Source: JBBRUG01 sp038247995 (GTDB lineage Bacteria; Chloroflexota; Chloroflexia; Chloroflexales; Chloroflexaceae). From it: a stretch of 34,051 nt of DNA. Each line of letters starts with the position of its first letter. Position 1 is the stretch's first letter. The translations under genes were made by a program, and so were the position numbers. A model generated the notes under the pieces. That model was not told where the DNA came from and did no database searches. It saw nothing but the letters and a program-made list of their open reading frames with translations. Below, one piece after another: positions 16,949-24,800 of this stretch. The stretch is from NCBI GenBank assembly GCA_038247995.1, contig JBBRUG010000017.1:1-34051 (forward strand), written 5' to 3'.

Positions 16949-18010
16949 ATGGAGAAATTGGCGCTTGAAGTCGCCCCGCCGAAGGTACACCTGGTTGCAG
17001 CCGCCGAGAACTACGGCCGGTTTGCGATCGAGCCGTTTGAGCGCGGGCACGCCGCGTCGTTTGGGAATGCGCTACGGCGTGTGCTCGTGTCGTCGATCCC
17101 TGGTGCCGCCGTCACTCGCGTGAAGGTTGGTGGGGTTATCCACGAGTTCTCGACGATCCCTGGCGTCCTCGAAGACGGTACCCAACTGATGTTGAACGTC
17201 AAGGGCATCCGCCTGCGCTCATATTCCGAGCGCCCGGTGACGATGCACCTTGTGAAGCAAGGCCCCGGCCCGGTACGCGCCGGCGATATTGATGCGCCAA
17301 GTACGGTCGAGCTTGTTAACCCCAACCATTATATCTGCTCGATCGACAGCAGCGGCGCCGTGCTTGAGATCCAGTTCACCGTCGAACGCGGGCGTGGTCA
17401 GCAACTCGCCGATCAGGCCAGCGGGCTGAATATCGGTGAGATCGCCGTGGACGCCGTATTTACACCGGTTCCGCGGGTGAATTTTATCGTCGAAACCGTC
17501 CACGGCAGTGAACTTGACAGCTCATATGAGCGGCTGATCCTGGAGATCTGGACTGATGGCACCGTTAAACCCGGCGACGCGCTCAGCCACGCCGGCCAGA
17601 TCCTCAGCGAACATTACCAGCGCATCATCGCCTTTGGCCAGCCGCAGCCGGTGGCCGAATTGCCCCAGCCTGAGCGCCAGCTTGTGCCTGCCGAAGTCTA
17701 CGATCGCTCGATCGACGAACTCGGCCTCAGCACGCGTACGTACAATAGCCTGCGCCGTGCAGGCATTACGTCAATTGGGCGCCTGCTCGAACTCGACGAG
17801 CGCTCGCTGAACGCGGTGCGTAACCTTGGGCCAAAGGGCGTCGAGGAGATCTATGAGCGCCTGATCGCTCAGGGCTATCGGAACCCCGATCCGACAGCCG
17901 GGGTCGTCGCCGAGCTTATTTCACCCGATGAAGTTGAAACCGACTCCGAAGCGGGCGAGGCTGAGGCTATGCCCGCTGGCACTGAGGAAGCTGCGCCGGA
18001 CGCGAACTAG
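16949..18010 (+). CDS. rpoA: RNA polymerase alpha subunit, divergent and stand-alone
   Basis: A 353-residue alpha subunit. The N-terminal domain (1-228) that dimerises and binds beta and beta' is complete, with FGNALRRVLVSSIPGAAV (38-55) and LNVKG (82-86). The linker is about 229-248. The C-terminal domain (249-310) keeps the DNA-contact residues: R263 and N266 in STRTYN, G294 and K296 in NLGPKG, matching R265, N268, G296 and K298 of E. coli. An acidic tail of about 40 residues follows. Differences from the usual protein are RGHAASFGN where E. coli has RGFGHTLGN, and EDGTQLMLN where E. coli has EDILEILLN. No ribosomal protein gene flanks it, unlike the common rpsD-rpoA-rplQ setting, so it could be a second copy. 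The Shine-Dalgarno is weak (GGAGAG is 13 nt away). Confidence 0.93.
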   Translation: MEKLALEVAPPKVHLVAAAENYGRFAIEPFERGHAASFGNALRRVLVSSIPGAAVTRVKVGGVIHEFSTIPGVLEDGTQLMLNVKGIRLRSYSERPVTMHLVKQGPGPVRAGDIDAPSTVELVNPNHYICSIDSSGAVLEIQFTVERGRGQQLADQASGLNIGEIAVDAVFTPVPRVNFIVETVHGSELDSSYERLILEIWTDGTVKPGDALSHAGQILSEHYQRIIAFGQPQPVAELPQPERQLVPAEVYDRSIDELGLSTRTYNSLRRAGITSIGRLLELDERSLNAVRNLGPKGVEEIYERLIAQGYRNPDPTAGVVAELISPDEVETDSEAGEAEAMPAGTEEAAPDAN

Positions 18011-18016
18011 TAGCCT

Positions 18017-18106
18017 GTCAATCCTAGATTGACGTGTGGGATGGGGTTTCAGGGGAGGGCTTCGCCTTCCCCTGGCCCCACCTCTATCTGTCAGAGTAGC
18101 TCTGAC
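18017..18106. terminator. Hairpin series after rpoA
   Basis: Three hairpins follow the rpoA stop codon: GTCAATC/GATTGAC (18017-18033, 3-nt loop), CAGGGGAGGGC/GCCTTCCCCTG (18050-18074, 11-bp stem with one G-T pair) and GTCAGAG/CTCTGAC (18090-18106, 3-nt loop). None has a following T-run, so the terminator role is inferred from their place between converging genes. Confidence 0.5.
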
Positions 18107-18153
18107 GAACTACTAGAACGCTGCGCCGAATGAAATGGTAGCGACGTTCCGAA

Positions 18154-18184
18154 GGTAGCGCTGTCCCGTTGGGACAGCGCTACC
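18154..18184. terminator. Perfect 14-bp hairpin at the 3' end of the C25 peptidase gene
   Basis: GGTAGCGCTGTCCC pairs perfectly with GGGACAGCGCTACC around the loop GTT. It overlaps the TAG stop codon of the peptidase gene on the minus strand and faces the end of rpoA on the plus strand, so it could stop both. The GGTAGCGC word recurs at 13139-13167, so it may belong to a dispersed repeat family. Confidence 0.55.
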
Positions 18185-20891
18185 GCCCTGCCAGCGGCAC
18201 GTACACTCGTTCCGCACCGCTGATCCGCACCGGGGTAAGTGGATCGCCGAGCAAGGCAAAGGTGCGTAGTGCGTCCTGGCAACATCCACCGTTGGTGAAG
18301 AGTTCCCGCAAGCTCGCTCCCGTAAGTTCCCCGAGATTGGCCCGGCCAGGCTGCGCCGCGCTTAAAGCGTTCAAGAAGCCGCGCTGTAACGCCTCATGGC
18401 CGTAGGCTACGCCCAGCCCCGTCGAGCCCCACACCGCCGCCGCGCCCCCGTCCGCATGCAACACAAGCCGCTCGTCCACCGTTGTGCCGCTAAATGCCGC
18501 CTGGTGAAAGCCACTGCTCAGGCAACTCATCGCCAGCACGATCGGCAACCGCTCGCTATTATTCAAACCGTCAGGATCATACAGGCCGAGCAAGTAGCCG
18601 TCGGCACGCGCAGGGTCGGTGGTGGCCCATTGCCAGTGGCTGCTGTGGCCGCTATAGATCACCAGGCCCGCACCGGCATTCAGTGCGTTGAGCGTGCGAT
18701 TACGGGCGCGCGCCGCGTCGGGTTCACCGATGACCGGCGCAGCAGCCAGCGGCGTCGGGTTGAAGTAAACCCGCTCTACAGCCATACCGGGCGGCAGCAA
18801 CGGCGCTGCGGCCTCAGCGAGCACGGCAAAATCACCGCCGCTATCCGGGTTGTCGGCCAGCAAGACAGCGCGTGAACGCCAGTCCAGCCCGCCCGCCGCC
18901 GTCTCATAACGGATCAGTTTGGTAACCAGCGCCGCCAGTTCCCCCGCCGATTTCACCGGCAACCGCCCGATTGCTAGGTCGGGTAGGGAGTCGTCGAGTG
19001 GATGATCGCCATCGAGCTGTGCGTAGCATGTCTCGCAGGCCGTCTCGCCGAGCCAGCGATCAACATCGGCCAGGTAGGGCGGAATGAGCGTGGGGCTGCC
19101 GCGACCCAAATAATCACGCGGATCGTAGGTGCCGTCGCCTACCAAGGTCACGCTCTGCGGCGGTGTAGGCCAGGTAGCGCGCGCCCAACGTAGGAAGTTG
19201 CGAATGGCTTCGGGCGCCATCTGGCCATGGCTCCAGCGGTCGTAGAGCGCCTGTGGATCAACGACGGCGACCGTATGGCCCTGCGCGCGCCGGTGGGCGA
19301 TCAGCGGGGCGAGTGACGTGTGCAGTTCTGCCGGAGCGATATAGAGCGCTGCTGCCGGCTGGGGCAAGGGCGCAGGTTGAAACGCCTGCACAACCGGATT
19401 GAAGGTTGTGGCTGGGCCGGCCAGCAAGTAGCGCCGCGGCGTCGGGCCGTCCTCGAAGATTGATCCGCTGAGGCCCGTGAGCCGCACTGGCTGTTGCGGA
19501 TCACTCACATCATAAAGCGGCTGATTGGCCGCTGCGCCGCCAAGTTGGTAACGCCAGGAACCGGACACCCCCGCAAAGAGTGCGCCACGCCCGCCGGTCT
19601 CCAAGCGCACCGGACGCTCCCAAGTGATGCTCTGCGGCAGCACACCCGAAACGGCGTTGCCCGGCGCAAGCGCCAGTTCAATTTGCGCAGCGCCGGGCAG
19701 GGTTACGGTATGTTCCCAATTTCCAATTCCCACCCAATGCGCTTGCACCGGCGCCCCCGCTGTGCGAACCTCCAGCGTGTGCGGCCCGGCGGTGTAGGCG
19801 GCGCCGCGCAGCACGAGGTTCGTTGCGCCGGTGGCGAGCGGAAGCGTAGCAGTGAGCGGAGCACTCAACATTGCGGGAAGTGTGCCGGGGCCGGTGCGCA
19901 GGTCGGCGGCGAAGAAATGATCACCGAGCGGCCCGGCTTGCGTCGAGTCGTAGATCTGCGGCGCACGCCAGGAACCGTACTCAATCGCGGTTGTGCGCAG
20001 CGGCGCCGCAGCCGGGGCCACGCTGCGCAGCGCTATCCGCAAGCCGGGCGTAGTTGCAATCCTGATCAGATAGCGGTCGGCGCTGTTCCAACGATCGCCG
20101 GGCGGCGGCGCGTAGAAGCGCAGTTCGCTCTGCGCAGTCAGGCGTCCATTTGCTACGCCGGTTAACTCTAACGGCAAGCCAACCCCAGCCCGGCTGAGCT
20201 GCAGCCGGCTCGGATCGAGCGTGTTCAGATCAAAACCGGCAGCCTGAAGCGCTGCGCCGCTGATCTGCTGCAAACCACTGCTGGTGACGAATACTACGGC
20301 TACAGGGCCTGTCGGCAGAGTTGCCGGCGCTGGCGGGAGATTGGCGGCGAGTAGGCCGGCGCCGAGCGGTGAGGCAGCCTGAGGATCGTACAGAATAGCA
20401 TCGGGAAGCGTAACATGCAGGCGAGTCGCCATGCGTGGTAGGCCATCGTCGGCGGCGAAAAGCGGGCTGAAGGCGAACACCGAAATCGGCGCGCCCGCAA
20501 TCCGGCCGGTACGGAGCAAGGTAAGCGGCGCACGCGGCAACGCACCAGGCGTAAGCTCAACATCACGTACACGCAGTTCTGTTGCGGGCGGCAGATTCGT
20601 TGTGCCAATTGGCAACGTTCCGGTGAAGGGCACGCTTTCCAACGCGGTTAGCTGTGGCGTTATTGCACCATAAACGGCGAGCACTCGCCCTGGTAGCTTC
20701 AGGCTGTCCAGTTCAAGGTCGTCGAGAATCACCTGCAAATCGGTAAGTGTCGTGCCGGCAGAAGCTTGCCAGCGCACTTCAACGCTGCGCTGCGTGGGCG
20801 TAATGTGGAGTGCAGGCGGGTGTGCCGGGGCCGCCTCAACACTGCTCATCGTGATCACGAGACCGAGCACCAGAGTGAGGAATGTGCGCAT
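18180..20891 (-). CDS. Secreted gingipain-type (C25) cysteine peptidase
   Basis: A 903-residue exported protein from ATG 20891 (GGAG just upstream; a TTG three codons earlier is less likely). Residues 1-20 are a signal peptide (TFLTLVLGLVITMSSVEA). The first half (about 24-500) is beta-rich, resembling the propeptide and Ig-like parts of C25 enzymes. The peptidase domain (about 515-885) has LVGDGTYDPRDYL, DLAIGRLPVKS, the likely catalytic H749 in VIYSGHSSHW and the likely nucleophile C790 in VLAMSCLSSGF. C25 family members include gingipains and PorU, the sortase-like part of type IX secretion. The chain ends in ERVYVPLAGR, almost the same tail as the adhesin (QIFVPLITR). It is the last gene of the minus-strand surface locus and lies beyond a strong terminator, so it may have its own promoter. 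Confidence 0.85.
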   Translation of the reverse strand: MRTFLTLVLGLVITMSSVEAAPAHPPALHITPTQRSVEVRWQASAGTTLTDLQVILDDLELDSLKLPGRVLAVYGAITPQLTALESVPFTGTLPIGTTNLPPATELRVRDVELTPGALPRAPLTLLRTGRIAGAPISVFAFSPLFAADDGLPRMATRLHVTLPDAILYDPQAASPLGAGLLAANLPPAPATLPTGPVAVVFVTSSGLQQISGAALQAAGFDLNTLDPSRLQLSRAGVGLPLELTGVANGRLTAQSELRFYAPPPGDRWNSADRYLIRIATTPGLRIALRSVAPAAAPLRTTAIEYGSWRAPQIYDSTQAGPLGDHFFAADLRTGPGTLPAMLSAPLTATLPLATGATNLVLRGAAYTAGPHTLEVRTAGAPVQAHWVGIGNWEHTVTLPGAAQIELALAPGNAVSGVLPQSITWERPVRLETGGRGALFAGVSGSWRYQLGGAAANQPLYDVSDPQQPVRLTGLSGSIFEDGPTPRRYLLAGPATTFNPVVQAFQPAPLPQPAAALYIAPAELHTSLAPLIAHRRAQGHTVAVVDPQALYDRWSHGQMAPEAIRNFLRWARATWPTPPQSVTLVGDGTYDPRDYLGRGSPTLIPPYLADVDRWLGETACETCYAQLDGDHPLDDSLPDLAIGRLPVKSAGELAALVTKLIRYETAAGGLDWRSRAVLLADNPDSGGDFAVLAEAAAPLLPPGMAVERVYFNPTPLAAAPVIGEPDAARARNRTLNALNAGAGLVIYSGHSSHWQWATTDPARADGYLLGLYDPDGLNNSERLPIVLAMSCLSSGFHQAAFSGTTVDERLVLHADGGAAAVWGSTGLGVAYGHEALQRGFLNALSAAQPGRANLGELTGASLRELFTNGGCCQDALRTFALLGDPLTPVRISGAERVYVPLAGR

Positions 20892-20983
20892 AAGCTCCAA
20901 AGACCTGTCGGGTAGCGCAATTCGCTCGATTGCGGCGGGATAGGGTAAACCACCTGAGCGAACTGCTTCAACTATCGTATATG

Positions 20984-21053
20984 AAACAAAAAGCCCGGTC
21001 AGTGGCGTGATGCCTTCATCACAGCGGTTTACACCGCGCCACCGAACCGGGCT
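20984..21053 (-). terminator. Branched intrinsic terminator between the LPXTG and C25 genes
   Basis: Read on the minus strand, AGCCCGGT and ACCGGGCT form an 8-bp outer stem (20992-20999 with 21046-21053) followed at once by TTTTTGTTT. Inside, GTGGCG (21002-21007) pairs with CGCCAC (21037-21042) and encloses two small hairpins: TGATG/CATCA (21008-21021) and GCGGT/ACCGC (21024-21037, sharing its last base with the inner stem). The result is a three-way junction with a U-tract. It lies 35 nt after the LPXTG stop codon and about 93 nt before the C25 start, so it could equally be an attenuator of the C25 gene. Confidence 0.75.
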
Positions 21054-21087
21054 GAATGTAGGCCTTCCGGCATCTACATCCTAACGC

Positions 21088-21726
21088 CTACTGCTGCTTC
21101 CGCCGGACACCCAGGCTCAAACCAATTAGGGTTAGGCCGAGCAGGAGGAGTACCGTCGGCGAAGTAGCGCTGAAAACGCCGGTGACAGGCAGCGCCGTGG
21201 GCGAGGCAACCGGTTGACCAGGGACAGCCGGTGGGTTAGGTTCGCCAGGAACGCCGGGTTGGCCGGGCACACCCGGTATTGTGGGTGGCGCGCTTTCATC
21301 GGTCGCCGGTGGCGCTTCCGCTGTGGCGCTCGGCGGCCCATCGCCGGCTACTGCCGACGGCAAGGGGATGATCTCGATCGGCCCAATTGTCCGCGTAGGA
21401 GTAGCCGTGCTGCGCGGACGATCATTTTCGGCTGCCGGCGGAGGCGGCACTACCTCAGTCGCGATTGCCGTCGGGGCAGTTGCCGTCGGCGAGGGCGACG
21501 GGCGCGGCGGGAGATCGGGCGTAGTCGTCGGCGCAATTGGGGTGGCCGTCGCCGGCATTCCGGTAGCCGTCGGCGGGATTGGCGTGAGCGTCGGCGGCTC
21601 GGCAGTCTGGGTGAGCGCTGCTAACGGCGCAGCCTGAACTGCGGGCGATCCACCGGGAAGGATAGCAGCCAGCACTAGGGCAGCGCCGAATAGAAATCCG
21701 CCAAAGCGGAACAAACGAGTGGCCAT
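21088..21726 (-). CDS. Pro/Thr-rich surface protein with LPXTG sorting signal
   Basis: A 212-residue protein. Residues 1-33 are a signal peptide (FLFGAALVLAAILPGG core, cleavage near QAA). The mature part is Pro, Thr, Ala-rich and disordered, with a short collagen-like run of PGxPGxP type at about 151-171. The C-terminus is a textbook cell-wall sorting signal: LPVTG at 179-183, a hydrophobic stretch (TVLLLLGLTLIGLSLGV) and the basic end RRKQQ. A sortase would cut between Thr182 and Gly183 and join the protein to the envelope; no sortase gene lies in this window. AGGAG is 9 nt before ATG 21726. The gene follows the adhesin by 134 nt on the same strand. Confidence 0.88.
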   Translation of the reverse strand: MATRLFRFGGFLFGAALVLAAILPGGSPAVQAAPLAALTQTAEPPTLTPIPPTATGMPATATPIAPTTTPDLPPRPSPSPTATAPTAIATEVVPPPPAAENDRPRSTATPTRTIGPIEIIPLPSAVAGDGPPSATAEAPPATDESAPPTIPGVPGQPGVPGEPNPPAVPGQPVASPTALPVTGVFSATSPTVLLLLGLTLIGLSLGVRRKQQ

Positions 21727-21821
21727 GAATGAAATCTCCTTAATTCGGATGTATAACAGGGCGTGACGCGGCGCTCTGCGTACTCAGGGCGCCGCCTGCT
21801 GCCTGCCGCTGCCTCTCCTGG

Positions 21822-21845
21822 CGGGCGGACACGTGGGTCCGCCCG
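21822..21845. repeat. Family A palindrome behind the adhesin gene
   Basis: CGGGCGGAC (21822-21830) pairs perfectly with GTCCGCCCG (21837-21845) around ACGTGG. It lies 15 nt past the adhesin stop codon on the minus strand and may act as a terminator or stabilise the mRNA end. Its layout resembles the GGGCGACC...GGTCGCCC units at 11409-11476. Confidence 0.6.
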
Positions 21846-21860
21846 TAGGAATTGCGCCGG

Positions 21861-24800
21861 TTAGCGGGTAATCAGCGGCACAAAGATCTGGAAGGCGCCT
21901 GTGTCTACCGTGCCCGCTGTAGTAGCCGGGCCGTACTCACGGGTTACGCCGCCCAATTCGCTTTCCTCCAGCCAATAGCTATAGGCTACACCCGGCTCGG
22001 CGCTTGTGTCGAGCCATTCATAACTCGCGCCGCCGTTGCGCCCGGCGCCCGGGATCAGCGTCGCGGTGATGCGCTCGGCGTCGGCACGGTTGCCGGTGGC
22101 GCTACGCAGCAGGTGGAAGCCCCAGGTATTCAGTTCCGTTGCAGTTGTCCAGCGCACCAGCACGCTCTTCACGCCAGTTCGATTAGCCGTGAAGCTCACC
22201 AGCGTTACGGCAGTGGGCGAGGGGCCGTAGCCGAAATTGACGTCGCTACGCTCTTCGCCAAGCCCAAGCGTGATCTGGGCAACCGAGTCGTTGCCGCCGT
22301 CTAGGTCGAAACTCGCCTGCCATTCGCGCGGAACCGTGTTGATGTCCACCGTAATCCGGTAACTGCCGGCGGGCAGGTTGGGCACAAGGTAGCGCCCGTC
22401 GTTATCTGTCGTGGCGGTGTAACTGATGTCGTCGGGGGTGCCGAAGACGCCATCAAAGCCGCCCCAGGTGACGGTTACGCCAACGCCGGGAATGCCGACT
22501 TCGCCTGCATCACGCACGCCATCAGCATCGGCATCGTTCCAGACGTACTGGCTGATCGAGCCGGTGCCGGTGACGGCGAAGTCCACATCCACTCGATCCG
22601 GCGTGCCGATGGTGAGACCGGCCACGCTGCGATTGTCGAGTGTGCCGTCCAGATCGAACGTCGGGCGCGTACCGGCAGGCAACCCGCTGCCCAGGGCAAT
22701 GCTGTAGCTGCCAACGGGCAAGCCGGTAAAGCTATACCCGCCGTTCGCGCCGGTTGTCGTCGTCAGAGTAACGTCGTCGTCGGTGCCGGGCACGCCGTCG
22801 GCGCCGAACCAGGTAAGCGTGACGCTCACGCCGGGGATGCCCGGTTCGCCAACTTCCTGTACGCCATTCGCGTTTACATCGAACCAGACTGTATCACCCA
22901 GGCTGCCCGCACCGATGTAGCCGAAGTCTACGTCGCGTCGCGCCGCGCCGGCGGCCAGAGTGACACTGGTGTTGCCATCCAGTGTGCCGTCCAGTTCATA
23001 GGTCTGGCTGAGGCCGGCCGGCAGTGTGGCGACATCTACTTCAACCCGATAGTCGCCGGCGGGCAAGCCTGCAAAGAGGTAGAGCCCGTTCGCGCCGGTG
23101 GTAGTCAGATTCACCACGTCGTCGGCGGTGCCGAAGATACCGTCTGTGCCAGCAGCGATCAGGCGCACCGTAACACCAACCAGGCCAGGTTCGCCGGCGT
23201 CCTGCACGCCGTCGCTGTTCAGGTCGAGCCACAGCCGGTCACCGACGCTGGCATTGTTCGGGTTGATCCCGGCGGTGAAGCCGAAATCTACGTCGGCGCG
23301 CTGTTGGCCGGCGCCCAGGCTTACCGTCGCCACGCCGTCGAGCGTGCCATCGAGTTCGAAGGTCGGCGTCGGAGTGGCGCTCAGGCCCGCGCCCGACACG
23401 GCCACCTGATACGTGCCGGCCGGCAGACCACTAAAACGATAGCCGCCGCCCGCGTCGGTCGTGGTAGTCAGCGTAATGTCGTCGGCAGTGCCGAAGACGC
23501 CGTCCTGGCCCGCGCCGGTGAGCGTCACCGTCACGCCGAGAAGACCGAACTCGCCGGGATCTTGCACCCGGTCGGCGTCGGCGTCGAACCAGACGTAGTC
23601 GCCGATGCTGCCGCTGCCAACGTAGCCGAAGTCCACGTCAGTCCGGTTCGGCGCGCCTATCGTCAGGTCGGCGGTGGCGACATGTGGCGAAGCGAGGCCG
23701 TCAAGATCGTAGGTCTGAGTTACGCCCGCAGGCAGCGTGCCGATCTCAACTGTTACGGTGTAGCTGCCGAGCGGCAGCCCGCTGAACAGGTAGTTGCCGT
23801 TGGTGTCGGTGATCCGGCTGTAGGTCAGGCCGGCGGGGCCGCGCAACGTTACCGTTACGCCCGCCAGGCCGGGTTCGTCGGCATCCTGCACGCCGTCGCT
23901 GTTCAGGTCGAGCCAGACCCGGTCGCCCAGGCTGCCCGGCCCGGGCGTAACCGGCGTGGCGCGGAAGCCGAAGTCCACGTCGAGACGGGTCTGGCCCGCG
24001 CCGAGGATCACCTCGCTGCGATTGTCGAGGCCGCCGTCGAGGTCATAGGTTGGGTTGAGGCTGTTCAGCGGCGTGCCGCTCACTTCAACCCGATAGCGCC
24101 CCTGCGGCAAGCCGCAGAAAGTATAACTACCGTCGGCGGCGGTGATCACGGTGGCTGTCGTGTCGTCGGCGGTGCCGAAGACCCCGTCCGGCCCGGCCCC
24201 GGTGAGCGTCACGGTGATCCCGGCAATGCCGGTTTCACCTGCATCTTGGACACCATTGCCGTTGGTGTCGTTCCAGATGGTGTCGCCGAGGCAGCCCGCA
24301 ACGCCGCCGCTACTGAGCGGGCGGAAGCCGAAGTCTACGTCGGTGCGGGTTTCGCCGGCGGTTAGGCCCACTTCAACCAGGCCGTTCAGTGTGCCGTCGA
24401 GTTCGTACGTGGCGCTGAGGTTTGCCAGGGCCGCGCAACTGCCGTCTACGATTACGCGGTAGAGGCCGGCGACGAGGCCGGTGAACTGATAGTTGCCGTT
24501 TGCGTCGGTAATAACGCTTGCCGTGGTGTCGTCGGCAGTACCAAAGCGGCCATCAGGCCCGGCGCCGATCAGGTTCACCGTGCAGACCAGGCCGGGTTCG
24601 CCGGCGTCCTGCATGCCATTGCCATTCGGATCCAGCCAGAGCCGGTCGCCGATACTGCCGGTGGCCGGCGGCGTCGGGTTGACGAAGCCGAAATCGACAT
24701 CGCGGCGGTTCTCCAGCGCGCCAAGCGTGACCTCGGTAGCCGCATCGAGCGTGCTGTCGAGGTCGAAGGTCTGATTCTGTCCAGTCAGCGGCGCACCGCC

